Assembly: GCF_011043545.1 (NCBI RefSeq)
Contig: NZ_JAAKGP010000009.1
Span: 59,023 to 123,022 of the forward strand
Source of the DNA: Rhodobacter sp. SGA-6-6
Lineage (GTDB): Bacteria > Pseudomonadota > Alphaproteobacteria > Rhodobacterales > Rhodobacteraceae
Length of the DNA stretch: 64,000 bases
Reading direction: 5' to 3'
In this document: positions 55,292 through 63,881 of the stretch, one piece after another
Numbering within the stretch: the first letter of the stretch is position 1
Layout of the letters: the number at the start of each line of letters is the position of its first letter
The notes under the pieces: generated by a model
The model's database searches: none
Told to the model about the DNA's origin: nothing
What the model saw: only the letters and a program-made list of their open reading frames with translations
Made by a program: the position numbers and the translations under genes

Positions 55292-56076
55292 GACTGCGCC
55301 TTCCCCGCCTGCTGCTGGGCCTGACCTGTCTTCTGATCGCCGTCTGGCTGGTGGCGCCGACGCTGGTCGTCATCCCGATGTCCTTTGCCGACAAGAAGTC
55401 GCTGGCCTTCCCGCCGACCGGCTTCTCGCTGCAATGGTATGAGAACTTCTTCACCAATCCGCAGTGGTTCGGCAGCCTCGTCACCTCGGCCAAGGTGGCC
55501 GTCATGGTGGCGCTGGTGGCGACGGTGATCGGCACCATGGCCGCCATCGGCATCGAGCGGATGAAAAGCCGCACCGGGGGCCTGATCCGGGCGGTTCTGA
55601 TCACGCCGATGATCGTGCCAGGGGTGGTGCTGGCGGTGGGGGTCTATGCGGTCTACCTGGACACCCAGCTGGTGGGCACATGGGCGGGCTATGTGCTGGC
55701 CCATACGCTCTTGGCGATTCCCTTCGTCGTCATCGCCGTGGGCGCCAACCTCGCCGTCTTCGACGCGCGGCTCGAAACCGCCGCGGCCAGCCTCGGCGCC
55801 TCGCGGCTGAAGACCTTCTTCACCATCACCCTGCCCCTGATCCTGCCCGGCATCCTGTCGGGCGCGCTGTTCGCCTTCGTCACCAGCTTCGACGAGGTGA
55901 TCGTGTCGCTGTTCATCACCAGCCCGCAGTTGAAGACGCTGCCGGTGCAGATCTTCTCTTCGATGACCCGCGACGCCGATCCGACAGTGGCCGCGGTGGG
56001 GTCGCTGATCTTCATGGCGACCTCGCTGATCATCGGGCTGGGGCTCATCTTCGGAACACGGAGGCGCGGGGCATGA
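55288..56076 (+). CDS. Polyamine-type ABC transporter permease (PotC/PotI-like)
   Basis: A 262-residue permease, partner of the preceding one. Membrane segments include LLLGLTCLLIAVWLVAPTLV, VLITPMIVPGVVLAVGVYAV and GSLIFMATSLIIGLGLIFGT. The EAA loop is ETAAASLGASRLKTFFTITL, and FDEVIVSLFITSPQLKTLPV is the PotC/PotI signature near the C-terminus. Both ends overlap neighbouring genes by four bases, so the permeases and ATPase are translationally coupled. Confidence 0.92.
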   Translation: MRLRLPRLLLGLTCLLIAVWLVAPTLVVIPMSFADKKSLAFPPTGFSLQWYENFFTNPQWFGSLVTSAKVAVMVALVATVIGTMAAIGIERMKSRTGGLIRAVLITPMIVPGVVLAVGVYAVYLDTQLVGTWAGYVLAHTLLAIPFVVIAVGANLAVFDARLETAAASLGASRLKTFFTITLPLILPGILSGALFAFVTSFDEVIVSLFITSPQLKTLPVQIFSSMTRDADPTVAAVGSLIFMATSLIIGLGLIFGTRRRGA

Positions 56077-57179
56077 CCCTTGCAAGCAAAGGCGCGGCGA
56101 TCGACATCAGGGGCGTCAGCAAGTTCTACGGCAATTTCACCGCGCTGGACGACGTGTCGCTGCGGGTGGAGCCGGGGGAATTCATGTCCTTCCTCGGCCC
56201 CTCCGGGTCGGGCAAGACCACGACGCTGAACCTGATCGCCGGCTTCACCGACCTCAGCACCGGCGAGATCCGGCTGGGCGAGCGGTCCATCGGCCATGTC
56301 CCGGCGCACAAGCGCAACATCGGCGTGGTATTCCAGCATTACGCGCTGTTCCCGCACATGACGGTGGCGGCGAACGTGGCCTATCCGCTGAAACAGCGCG
56401 GCATGGGCAAGGCCGAGCGGGCGCAGGCGGTGGAGGCGTCGCTGCGCAAGGTGCAGCTGGAAAGCTTCGCGCATCGGTATCCCAGCGAATTGTCCGGCGG
56501 CCAGCAGCAGCGGGTGGCGCTGGCGCGGGCGATGGTGTTCAACCCCTCGCTGCTGCTGATGGACGAACCTCTGGGCGCGCTGGACAAGAAGCTGCGCGAG
56601 GTGTTGCAGCTGGAGATCAAGCGTATCCACCGCGAGTTGGGCAGCACCTTCGTCTATGTCACCCACGACCAGGAAGAGGCGCTGGTGCTGTCCGACCGGA
56701 TCGCCGTCTTCAACAAGGGCCGGATCGAGCAGGTCGGCACCGGGCACGAGCTTTACACCGCGCCGCAGACGCTGTTCGTCGGCCAGTTCATCGGCGAAAG
56801 CTCGGTCCTGCGCGGGCCTCATCGTTCGGCAGGGGACGAGACGGCGTTGACCCTGGGCGGCGCCACGCTGACCGTCCCCGGTGCGGCGAAGGGAGAGGGG
56901 CCGCAGGTCATCCTCTTGCGCCCCGAGGCCGCGACGGTGCAGGCCCCCGGCACCGGCCCGCGGGACGGGCGCACCAATGTCGTCGCCGGCACGGTGCGCG
57001 AAATGCTCTATCTCGGTTCGGCGATGAAATACGAGGTGGCGCTGGCGGGGGGCGGCCATGTCATCGCCCGCACCGCCACGCAAGAATCGCCCTTCGCCAT
57101 CGGCAGCCCGGTGGAAGTGGCGTGGAACCCAAAGGACAGCACGCTTCTGGCCGACGACGGATCGACCGCGGCGCTGTGA
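56073..57179 (+). CDS. Polyamine-type ABC transporter ATPase (PotA/PotG-like)
   Basis: A 368-residue ATPase. Walker A is FLGPSGSGKTTTLNLIAGF near residue 41, with Q-loop VVFQHYALFPHMTV, signature [19 protein letters not shown], Walker B LLMDEPLGALDKKLRE and H-loop YVTHDQEEALVLSDR. A C-terminal TOBE-type regulatory domain (VILLRPEAATVQAPG, GTVREMLYLGSAMKYEV) is present as in PotA. It lies directly before the amine-oxidase-like gene with a 10-bp gap, which ties uptake to oxidation. Confidence 0.93.
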   Translation: MTLASKGAAIDIRGVSKFYGNFTALDDVSLRVEPGEFMSFLGPSGSGKTTTLNLIAGFTDLSTGEIRLGERSIGHVPAHKRNIGVVFQHYALFPHMTVAANVAYPLKQRGMGKAERAQAVEASLRKVQLESFAHRYPSELSGGQQQRVALARAMVFNPSLLLMDEPLGALDKKLREVLQLEIKRIHRELGSTFVYVTHDQEEALVLSDRIAVFNKGRIEQVGTGHELYTAPQTLFVGQFIGESSVLRGPHRSAGDETALTLGGATLTVPGAAKGEGPQVILLRPEAATVQAPGTGPRDGRTNVVAGTVREMLYLGSAMKYEVALAGGGHVIARTATQESPFAIGSPVEVAWNPKDSTLLADDGSTAAL

Positions 57180-57189
57180 GGAACGGATC

Positions 57190-58578
57190 ATGGACGTGAA
57201 GAAGAACGGCGAGGTTTCCTTCTGGTATGCCGACATGGGCGGGGTTCCCGGCTACCGGCCGCCGCTGCCGGGCGACATTCAGGTGGATGTCTGCATCGTC
57301 GGTGCCGGCTTCACCGGGCTCTGGACCGCCTATTACCTGAAAGAGGCCGAGCCGGGCCTTTCCATCGCCGTGGTGGAGAAGGAATTCGCCGGCTTCGGCG
57401 CCTCGGGCCGCAACGGCGGCTGGTGCTCGGGCGAATTCGGCTGGAGCCGCGAGAAATACCTGTCCTCCGGCACGCGCGAGGGGATCATCGACTGGGAACG
57501 CCAGCTGCGCGCCACGGTGGAAGAGGTGAAGCGGGTGACCGAGAAGGAAGGCATCGACTGCGACTTCCTGATGACCGACTGCCTGACCTTCGCCCAGTCC
57601 CCGGCGCAGATGGAGCGGCTGCGCGAGGGTTACGAGGAAGCGATGGCCTGGGCTGTGCCGACCACGCGGCTGGAGCTGATCGACGGGCCGGAGGCAGCCT
57701 CGCGCATCCGGGTGGCGAATGCCCATGGCGCGCTGGTCCGTCACGGGGTCGCGCGGGTGCAGCCGGCGAAGCTGGTGCGCGGGCTGGCCGAGGCGGTGGA
57801 GCGCAAGGGCGTGGCGATCTACGAACAGACCGCCGTCACCGGCATCGAGAAGGGCCGGGTGACCACCAACCGCGGTGTGGTGCGGGCGAAGCGGATCGTG
57901 CGGGCGACCGAGGGCTTCACCCACGGCATCCCGGGGAACGAGCGCGAATGGATCCCGATGAACAGCGCCATCGTGGTGACCGAGCCGGTGCCGGACGACC
58001 TGTGGACCGAGATCGGCTGGGAGGGTCGCCAGCTGCTGGCCGACGCCTCCCACGCCTATTGCTACGCGCAGCGCACCCGCGAGGGCCGCATCGCCATGGG
58101 CGGGCGCGGGGTGCCCTACCGCTTCGGCTCGAAGACCGACATGCGGGGGCAGACCCAGCCGGAGACCATTGAGAAGCTGAAGGAGATCCTCTACCGGATG
58201 CTGCCGCAGACCCGCGGCCTGAAGCTGGACCATGCCTGGTGCGGCGTCCTCGGCGTGCCGCGCGACTGGTGCGCCACCGCGGGACTGGACCGGGAGACCG
58301 GCATCGGCTGGGCGGGCGGCTATGTCGGGCTCGGGGTCTCGACCTCCAACTTCTCCGGCCAGACCCTGGCCGACCTGGTGCTGGACCGCCAGACCGAGCG
58401 GACCTCGCTTCCCTGGGTCAACCGCAGGCCGCGGAAGTGGGAAGTGGAGCCGTTCCGCTGGCTGGGCGTCCACGGGATGTATTGGCTTTACCACAAGGCC
58501 GACCGGAACGAGGCGGCCAGCGGCGGCCGCACGACCTCGCGGCTGGCCACATTGGCGAACCGGCTGACCGGGCGCTGA
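57190..58578 (+). CDS. FAD-dependent oxidoreductase, gamma-glutamylputrescine-oxidase-like (PuuB-like)
   Basis: A 462-residue D-amino-acid-oxidase-superfamily flavoprotein. The FAD dinucleotide motif is VCIVGAGFTGLWTAYYLKEA near residue 35, and the flavin contact ASGRNGGWCSGEFGWS matches the PuuB/OrdL group. VRHGVARVQPAKLVRGLAEA and GWAGGYVGLGVSTSNFSGQT complete the pattern. The family oxidises secondary or glutamylated amines, releasing aldehyde, ammonia and peroxide. Its place after a polyamine transporter and PuuR-like regulator supports amine catabolism, but no PuuA, PuuC or PuuD homologue is in the window. Confidence 0.88.
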   Translation: MDVKKNGEVSFWYADMGGVPGYRPPLPGDIQVDVCIVGAGFTGLWTAYYLKEAEPGLSIAVVEKEFAGFGASGRNGGWCSGEFGWSREKYLSSGTREGIIDWERQLRATVEEVKRVTEKEGIDCDFLMTDCLTFAQSPAQMERLREGYEEAMAWAVPTTRLELIDGPEAASRIRVANAHGALVRHGVARVQPAKLVRGLAEAVERKGVAIYEQTAVTGIEKGRVTTNRGVVRAKRIVRATEGFTHGIPGNEREWIPMNSAIVVTEPVPDDLWTEIGWEGRQLLADASHAYCYAQRTREGRIAMGGRGVPYRFGSKTDMRGQTQPETIEKLKEILYRMLPQTRGLKLDHAWCGVLGVPRDWCATAGLDRETGIGWAGGYVGLGVSTSNFSGQTLADLVLDRQTERTSLPWVNRRPRKWEVEPFRWLGVHGMYWLYHKADRNEAASGGRTTSRLATLANRLTGR

Positions 58579-58595
58579 CAGAAGCAGGAGACGAC

Positions 58596-58961
58596 ATGAT
58601 CGACCTTTCCGTGTTCAAGGGCCTTGCCGGCATCGACCTCGGCCCCTTCGCCGACAAGCCGACTACGCTGACCCCGGGGCAGCAGGAGGCGGCCGCCTCG
58701 CTCTGGACCTCGCCCGACGGGGCGCTGGAGATCGGGGTCTGGGAATGCACTCCCGGCCGCTTCACCGCCGACCGCTCGGCGGCGGCGGAGTTCTGCCATT
58801 TCCTGCAAGGCCGGATCGTGATGACCCATGTGGACGGGACCAGGGCCGAGCTGGGGCCGGGCGATGCGATCATGCTGCCCCGCGGCTGGAAGGGGACCTG
58901 GGAGATCGTGGAGCACACCCGCAAGATCTATGCCTTCCTGTCGGACCCGGCCGAGGGCTGA
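58596..58961 (+). CDS. Cupin (DUF861-type) protein
   Basis: A 121-residue single-domain cupin. SLWTSPDGALEIGVWECTPG, FTADRSAAAEFCHFLQGRIV, LGPGDAIMLPRGWKGTWEIV and KIYAFLSD follow the Cupin_3/ureidoglycolate-hydrolase-like pattern. Related proteins sit at the end of amine-oxidase operons in many proteobacteria, with no fixed reaction. GCAGGAG is the ribosome binding site, 17 bp after the oxidase. It appears to be the last gene of the polyamine operon. Confidence 0.88.
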   Translation: MIDLSVFKGLAGIDLGPFADKPTTLTPGQQEAAASLWTSPDGALEIGVWECTPGRFTADRSAAAEFCHFLQGRIVMTHVDGTRAELGPGDAIMLPRGWKGTWEIVEHTRKIYAFLSDPAEG

Positions 58962-59297
58962 GGGAAGGCTTATGCGTATGGACTGCGGTCACGCCCGTCT
59001 GGCGAAGGCCATCGCCTTCGCCACGGTGGAACGCTTCCCCTTGTCCGGCCGGGCCTCCAAGGCCCGGCCAGCGCCCGCCCCGCCCTCGGCGGGCGCTTCT
59101 CGCCCGCCGGGTCGGGCGCTGGCCTCCCGGGGTCTCGTGCCGCACCGTCTCCGGGGTGCTGCCGTCGCGCAGGGGCGGGGGCGAGGCAGTGCCTCGCCTA
59201 TTCCCGCCCGGACAAGCCTCGGATCAGCCTGTTGCGAATGTCCCTCGGCCTTGGCCCCGGCTTGACCCGGCGCGTCGCATGGGGCCTATGCTGCCCC
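58962..59297. other. 336-bp palindrome-rich gap without a convincing gene
   Basis: The stretch holds several clean inverted repeats: GGCGAAGGC/GCCTTCGCC (59001-59022), GGCCGGGCC/GGCCCGGCC (59047-59069), GCGCCCGCC/GGCGGGCGC followed by TTCT (59071-59100), and GGCGAGGCA/TGCCTCGCC (59180-59198). The open frame from ATG 58972 codes for Ala/Pro/Arg-rich sequence without a ribosome binding site and is not credible. The third hairpin could end the polyamine operon transcript. Confidence 0.7.
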
Positions 59298-60035
59298 ATG
59301 GCCGCGACCCCCGCAAAGACGCCGCGCAAGCGCAAGGCGAAGGAAGCCCCGCCGACCCTCCGGTCGTGGCGGCGGCGGGCGCTGCGCTGGACCGGCCGCA
59401 TCCTGGGCGGCATCGCGGCATTCTACGCGTTGCTGATCCTGCTGTTCAGTTTCGTGCCGCCGCCGATCAACCTTTACCAGCTGTCGGAAAGTTTCCGGCT
59501 GGGCGGGATCGAGAAGGACTGGGTGGACATCGAGGAGATCGCCCCGGTGATGGCCCGCGCCGTGGTGGCGGCGGAGGATGCCAATTTCTGCAATCACTGG
59601 GGCTTCGACATGGCCGCGATCCGGGTGGCCATCGCCGAGGGCGGCAACCGCGGCGCCTCCACCCTGTCGCAGCAGGTGACGAAGAACGTCCTGCTCTGGC
59701 AGGGCCGCAGTTGGCTGCGCAAGGCGATGGAGGCGGCGCTGACCCCGGCGGTGGAACTGGTCTGGTCCAAGCGCCGCATCCTGGAGGTCTACCTGAACGT
59801 GGCCGAGTTCGACGAGGGCGTCTTCGGCGTGCAGGCCGCGGCGCAGCATTACTTCGGCGTCGATGCCCGCGACCTGACCGAGGTGCAGGCGGCAAGGCTG
59901 GCCGCCGTGCTGCCCGACCCGAAGGGCCGCAGCGCGTCGAAGCCCTCGGACTTCGTGCGCAAGCGGGCGCGGTCGATCCTCTCGGGTGCCGAGACGATCC
60001 GCGCCGACGGCCGTTCCGCCTGTTTCGACCGCTGA
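59298..60035 (+). CDS. mtgA: Monofunctional peptidoglycan glycosyltransferase MtgA
   Basis: A 245-residue GT51 enzyme that polymerises lipid II into glycan strands. A basic N-terminus is followed by one membrane anchor (ILGGIAAFYALLILLFSFVP). The catalytic domain carries AVVAAEDANFCNHWGFDMAA with the key Glu, then RGASTLSQQVTKNVLLW, KRRILEVYLNVAEFDEGVFG and AARLAAVLPDP. It lacks a transpeptidase domain. ATG 59298 places the anchor at the usual distance; the open frame further upstream lies in the palindrome-rich gap. Confidence 0.94.
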   Translation: MAATPAKTPRKRKAKEAPPTLRSWRRRALRWTGRILGGIAAFYALLILLFSFVPPPINLYQLSESFRLGGIEKDWVDIEEIAPVMARAVVAAEDANFCNHWGFDMAAIRVAIAEGGNRGASTLSQQVTKNVLLWQGRSWLRKAMEAALTPAVELVWSKRRILEVYLNVAEFDEGVFGVQAAAQHYFGVDARDLTEVQAARLAAVLPDPKGRSASKPSDFVRKRARSILSGAETIRADGRSACFDR

Positions 60036-60082
60036 CCCGGGGCAGGGATTGCATGGCCCCCTGCCCGGGGGCTAGGAAAGAC

Positions 60083-60769
60083 ATGAGCTTTGGGATGCCG
60101 CCGATGAACCGCCTGTATCACGTTCCGCTTTCGCCGTTCTGCCGCAAGGTGCGCCTGACGCTGGCCGAGAAGCGGATCGAGGTGGAACTGGTGGAGGAGC
60201 GTTACTGGGACCCTTCGCCCGATTTCCTGCGGCGGAACCCGGCCGGCAAGGTGCCGGTGCTGCGGCTGGAAAGCCGGTCCCTGAGCGAAAGCCAGGCGAT
60301 CTGCGAATATCTGGAAGAGACCGTCCCCGCGCCGCCGCTGATGCCGCGGGATGCCGATGCGCGCTACGAGGTGCGCCGGCTCTGCGCCTGGTTCGACGAC
60401 AAGTTCCACGAGGAAGTGACCTCGAAGCTGCTGTATGAGCGGGTGAACAAGAAGATTACCGGCCAGGGCTATCCGGATTCGAAGAACGTCAAGACGGGCG
60501 CAGCGCGGATCAAGTATCACCTCGACTACATGGCCTGGCTGCTGGACCAGCGGCGCTGGCTGGCGGGGAACGAGATGACGCTGGCCGATTTCACCGCCGC
60601 GGCGCATCTGTCGGCGCTGGACTACATCAGCGACGTGGACTGGAACCGCCATGCGGTGGTCAAGGACTGGTATGCCAAGATCAAGTCGCGGCCCTCGTTC
60701 CGGCCGCTGCTGGCCGATCAGGTGCCGGGCTTCCCGCCGCCGCGCCACTATGCCGACCTTGATTTCTGA
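60083..60769 (+). CDS. Glutathione S-transferase family protein
   Basis: A 228-residue GST. The thioredoxin-like N-terminal domain has [20 protein letters not shown] with a cysteine at the active-site position and the cis-Pro segment [20 protein letters not shown] with the SES glutathione site. The C-terminal helical domain ends [20 protein letters not shown], the usual capping box. Start at ATG 60083 follows AGGAAAG; a second ATG at 60104 lacks such a site. Substrate unknown. It is followed by a repeat and queG on the same strand. Confidence 0.9.
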   Translation: MSFGMPPMNRLYHVPLSPFCRKVRLTLAEKRIEVELVEERYWDPSPDFLRRNPAGKVPVLRLESRSLSESQAICEYLEETVPAPPLMPRDADARYEVRRLCAWFDDKFHEEVTSKLLYERVNKKITGQGYPDSKNVKTGAARIKYHLDYMAWLLDQRRWLAGNEMTLADFTAAAHLSALDYISDVDWNRHAVVKDWYAKIKSRPSFRPLLADQVPGFPPPRHYADLDF

Positions 60770-60777
60770 CCCGAAGG

Positions 60778-60810
60778 CCGGGGGCCAGCCCCCGGACCCC
60801 CGGAGTATTT
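60778..60810. repeat. 33-bp palindromic intergenic repeat, copy 2
   Basis: It differs from the copy at 11391 in only two adjacent positions (GGAGTATTT for GGGATATTT). It ends 8 bp before the chosen queG start codon, so it forms the queG leader and lies where the ribosome binding site would be. Confidence 0.85.
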
Positions 60811-60818
60811 CCGCCAAG

Positions 60819-61877
60819 ATGAAGGGGCTTCTGCAGGCGCAGGCCCTGGCCGAGGGATTTTCGGGCATGGGTATCTGCCGCCCGGATGCCGTGCCCGAGG
60901 CGGCTTCTCGCTTGCGGCAATATCTGGCCGCCGGGCGGCACGGGCAGATGGGCTGGATGGCCGAGCGCGAGGGCTGGCGCGGCTCGGCCGCAGCGCTCTG
61001 GCCCGAGGCGCGGTCGGTGATCATGCTGGCCGAGGTCTATACGCCCGACGGCGACCCGACCGAGGCGCTGGCGCAGCGCGACCGCGGCGTGGTCAGCTGC
61101 TATGCGCAGGGCAAGGATTACCACGACCTGGTCAAGCGGCGGCTGAAGCGGCTGGGGCGCTGGCTGATCGACGCCGCCGGCGGCTGCGAGATCAAGGTCT
61201 TCGTCGACACCGCCCCGGTGATGGAAAAGCCGCTGGCGCAGGCGGCGGGGCTGGGCTGGCAGGGCAAGCACACCAATCTCTTGAGCCGCGATCTGGGCAG
61301 CTGGTTCTTCCTCGGCGCCATCTTCACCACGCTGGAATTGCCGCCGGACGAGGCCGAGGTCAGCCACTGCGGGTCCTGCCGTGCCTGCCTGGCCGCCTGC
61401 CCGACCGCTGCCTTCCCGGCGCCCTACCAGCTGGATGCGCGGCGCTGCATCTCCTACCTGACCATCGAACACAGGGGCCCGGTGGAGCCGGAGCTGCGGG
61501 CGCTGATGGGCAACCGCATCTACGGCTGCGACGACTGCCTTGCCGCCTGCCCCTGGAACAAGTTCGCCGTGGCGGCGCGCGAGATCGGCTATCAGCCGCG
61601 GGTCGGTGCGCCGGAACTGGCCGAGCTGGCGCTGCTGGACGATGCCGGCTTCCGCGCCCGCTTCGCCGGCAGCCCGGTCAAGCGGATCGGGCGCGACCGG
61701 ATGGTGCGGAACGTGCTTTACGCCATCGGCAATTCGGGGATGCCGACGCTGGCCCCGGTGGCGCAGCGGCTGCTGGCCGACGCGGACCCGGCGGTGGCCG
61801 AGGCGGCGGCCTGGGCGCTGGGCAGGCTTTCGCAGCTGCAGGATGACGGGGTGGGGCCGGCGGCGAATCCATGCTAG
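60819..61877 (+). CDS. queG: Epoxyqueuosine reductase QueG
   Basis: A 352-residue cobalamin- and Fe-S-dependent enzyme for the last step of queuosine synthesis in t[23 protein letters not shown] and [20 protein letters not shown] are the family blocks. Two 4Fe-4S motifs follow: [16 protein letters not shown] and [15 protein letters not shown]-terminal HEAT-like tail ([20 protein letters not shown]) ends the protein. ATG 60819 starts [14 protein letters not shown], close to the expected N-terminus, but no clear Shine-Dalgarno is seen because a palindromic repeat takes up the leader. The open frame upstream runs through the GST gene. Confidence 0.93.
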   Translation: MKGLLQAQALAEGFSGMGICRPDAVPEAASRLRQYLAAGRHGQMGWMAEREGWRGSAAALWPEARSVIMLAEVYTPDGDPTEALAQRDRGVVSCYAQGKDYHDLVKRRLKRLGRWLIDAAGGCEIKVFVDTAPVMEKPLAQAAGLGWQGKHTNLLSRDLGSWFFLGAIFTTLELPPDEAEVSHCGSCRACLAACPTAAFPAPYQLDARRCISYLTIEHRGPVEPELRALMGNRIYGCDDCLAACPWNKFAVAAREIGYQPRVGAPELAELALLDDAGFRARFAGSPVKRIGRDRMVRNVLYAIGNSGMPTLAPVAQRLLADADPAVAEAAAWALGRLSQLQDDGVGPAANPC

Positions 61878-61908
61878 GGTGGCACTCCACCTTGGGGAGG
61901 ACCGGACC

Positions 61909-62076
61909 ATGAGCAAGCATCTGGCGGATCATCGGAAGGGATCGACCGGCAGCAGGGTGAAGCACTTCCTGCGGCTGGCCAAGACCGCGCGGGAGACCTG
62001 GCATCGCCCCCGCGGCGAGGCCGGCAAGACCCGGCTGGTGCAGTTCCTGCGGATCGAGCGCGGGCGGGAGGTCTGA
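61909..62076 (+). CDS. Small hypothetical basic protein (55 aa)
   Basis: ATG 61909 is preceded by GGGGAGG at the ideal distance and opens 55 codons: MSKHLADHRKGSTGSRVKHF, then LRLAKTARETWHRPRGE and a C-terminus LVQFLRIERGREV. The product is strongly basic (many K, R and H) with amphipathic helical stretches, suggesting binding to nucleic acid or membrane surface. I recognise no family. It is a single gene between queG and msrP. Confidence 0.65.
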   Translation: MSKHLADHRKGSTGSRVKHFLRLAKTARETWHRPRGEAGKTRLVQFLRIERGREV

Positions 62077-62177
62077 GCCAGGCCGCTCGCGGGCCGAGCA
62101 CAGCTGCGTGAGATGCAGCATCTTTTCCGCAGAGGCGGGTCCGTCTTCGGCTAGACTTGCCGAAAATGGAGGCTGCC

Positions 62178-63095
62178 ATGACACCCCGGTTCCGCAACGA
62201 CCTGCGCTGGTCCGATGTCACCCCGCGCGCCGACTGGCTGTCGCGCCGGGCGCTGCTGGCGGGGGTCGGGACGCTGGCCGCCACCCCCGCGCTGGCGAAG
62301 ATCGCGGCAGAGCCGAGCGCCTATTCCACCGACGAGACCCCGAACACGCTGGAGGACATCTCCGGCTACAACAACTTCTACGAATTCGGCACCGGGAAAG
62401 AGGACCCCGCCGCCTATTCCGGCGGCTTCGTCACCGATCCCTGGGCGGTGACCATCGACGGCATGGTCGACCGGCCCGGCAGCCATGACCTTGCCGACGT
62501 GCTGAAGGGCCAGCCGATGGAGGAGCGCATCTACCGGCTGCGCTGCGTCGAGGCCTGGTCGATGGTGATTCCCTGGATCGGCTTCCCGCTCTCCGGCCTG
62601 CTGGACCGGGTGGGGGTGCAGCCCGGGGCGAAATACGTCGCCTTCGAGACGGTGCTGCGGCCCGAGGAGATGCCCGGCCAGCGCAGCCCCTTCATCGACT
62701 GGCCCTACCGTGAAGGGCTGCGGCTGGACGAGGCGATGAACCCGCTGACGATCCTGGCGACGGGACTTTACGGCGAGGAGCTGCCGAATCAGAACGGCGC
62801 GCCGATCCGGCTGGTGGTGCCGTGGAAATACGGCTTCAAGTCGATCAAGTCGGTGGTGCGGATCACGCTGACCGACCGGCAGCCGGTGACGACCTGGCAG
62901 ACCCTGCAGCCCGAGGAATACGGCTTCTACGCCAACGTGAACCCCGAGGTGGACCATCCGCGCTGGAGCCAGGCCACCGAGCGGCGGATCGGCGGCGGCT
63001 TCTTCGCGCCGCGGATCGACACGGTGAAGTTCAACGGCTACGGCGAATACGTTGCCGATCTCTACGCCGGACAGGATCTGGCGGTGGATTATTGA
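62178..63095 (+). CDS. msrP: Protein-methionine-sulfoxide reductase catalytic subunit MsrP (YedY)
   Basis: A 305-residue molybdenum enzyme that repairs oxidised methionines in periplasmic proteins. The twin-arginine signal is [20 protein letters not shown]. The molybdopterin domain shows [20 protein letters not shown] and the Mo-ligating cysteine in [37 protein letters not shown] is also typical. ATG 62178 has GGAGG six bases upstream; an ATG at 62166 would overlap that site. Its stop overlaps the msrQ start (TGATG), giving the usual msrPQ pair. Confidence 0.96.
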   Translation: MTPRFRNDLRWSDVTPRADWLSRRALLAGVGTLAATPALAKIAAEPSAYSTDETPNTLEDISGYNNFYEFGTGKEDPAAYSGGFVTDPWAVTIDGMVDRPGSHDLADVLKGQPMEERIYRLRCVEAWSMVIPWIGFPLSGLLDRVGVQPGAKYVAFETVLRPEEMPGQRSPFIDWPYREGLRLDEAMNPLTILATGLYGEELPNQNGAPIRLVVPWKYGFKSIKSVVRITLTDRQPVTTWQTLQPEEYGFYANVNPEVDHPRWSQATERRIGGGFFAPRIDTVKFNGYGEYVADLYAGQDLAVDY

Positions 63096-63715
63096 TGGCC
63101 CCTCTTGCGGACCGCCTGAATGCGTTGCTGCGCAGGCTGCCGTCCTGGGCGGTCTATGTTGCGGGGACGCTGCCCTTCCTCTGGCTGGTCTGGCTGACGG
63201 TCTCCGGCGGGCTCGGCCCCGACCCGGCCAAGGTGATGGAGCGGTCCTTGGGCGAATGGGCGCTGCGGTTCCTGCTGGCCTCGCTGGCGGTCACGCCGCT
63301 GCGGCGGGCGGGGGTGAACCTGCTGAAGCACCGCAGGGCGCTTGGGCTGCTGGCCTTCTTCTATGTGGCGCTGCACCTGACGGTCTGGCTCTGGCCGGAC
63401 ATGGGGCTGCGCTGGGCGGCGATCTGGGCCGATCTGGCGAAGCGGCCCTATATCCTGTTCGGGATGGCGGCCTTCCTGTGCCTGCTGCCGCTGGCGGCAA
63501 CTTCCTCCAATGCCGCGATCCGGCGGATGGGCGCGCCGGCATGGCGGCGGCTGCATCGGCTGGCCTACCCCGCGCTGGCCCTGGCGGTGCTGCATTTCGT
63601 GATCCTCAGCCGGGTCTGGACGCTGGAACTGGTGGTCTATGCGATTCTCGCGGTGGTCCTGCTGGCGCTGCGGGCGCCGATTCCCGGGCTTCCGACCGCC
63701 CGGCGGCGAATCTGA
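63095..63715 (+). CDS. msrQ: Haem-binding membrane subunit MsrQ
   Basis: A 206-residue ferric-reductase-like membrane protein that feeds quinol or flavin electrons to MsrP. Membrane helices include SWAVYVAGTLPFLWLVWLTV, ALGLLAFFYVALHLTVWLW and PALALAVLHFVILSRV. Haem-ligand histidines are likely in KHRRALGLL, VALHLTVW and RLHRLAYPALALAVLH. The segment SNAAIRRMGAPAWRRLHRLA is the family signature. It is translationally coupled to msrP and followed by two hairpins. Confidence 0.95.
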   Translation: MAPLADRLNALLRRLPSWAVYVAGTLPFLWLVWLTVSGGLGPDPAKVMERSLGEWALRFLLASLAVTPLRRAGVNLLKHRRALGLLAFFYVALHLTVWLWPDMGLRWAAIWADLAKRPYILFGMAAFLCLLPLAATSSNAAIRRMGAPAWRRLHRLAYPALALAVLHFVILSRVWTLELVVYAILAVVLLALRAPIPGLPTARRRI

Positions 63716-63770
63716 CCGGCCAAGGACGTGCGGCCGGGCAAGAAAGTTGCCCGGAACCGGGGCGCAGATG

Positions 63771-63798
63771 CCCGGGAGTTGCGCAACCCCCGGGTTTT
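63771..63798 (+). terminator. Terminator after msrPQ
   Basis: CCCGGG (63771-63776) pairs with CCCGGG (63789-63794), with the inner GTTG/CAAC pairing extending the stem, and TTTT follows. An additional perfect hairpin without a T-run, CCGGGCAA/TTGCCCGG, lies at 63734-63754. Confidence 0.6.
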
Positions 63799-63800
63799 CC

Positions 63801-63839
63801 CGGAAATTTTCGACCGCCCGGCAAAATTTTGCATTTCCG
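63801..63839. promoter_or_regulatory. AT-rich UP-element-like region before the rRNA-type promoter
   Basis: CGGAAAT (63801-63807) and ATTTCCG (63833-63839) form an inverted repeat around the 10-bp palindrome CAAAATTTTG (63822-63831). It lies directly upstream of the -35 box, where UP elements or activator sites of rRNA promoters are found. Confidence 0.5.
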
Positions 63840-63852
63840 TCACTTTTCCCTC

Positions 63853-63881
63853 TTGCGGCCCGCGGCGCTGCCCCCTAGATA
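63853..63881 (+). promoter_or_regulatory. Predicted rRNA operon promoter
   Basis: TTGCGG (63853-63858) and TAGATA (63876-63881) are separated by exactly 17 bp and followed by a GC-rich discriminator (GCCCCTCACCG). That layout, with an AT-rich upstream element and a long untranslated leader, is typical of stringently controlled rrn promoters in Rhodobacterales. The 16S gene would start beyond the window. Confidence 0.7.

Noticed and set aside
58972..59265. Open frame in the gap between the cupin gene and mtgA
   Set aside because: No ribosome binding site, Ala/Pro/Arg-rich product, and the sequence is dominated by hairpins.
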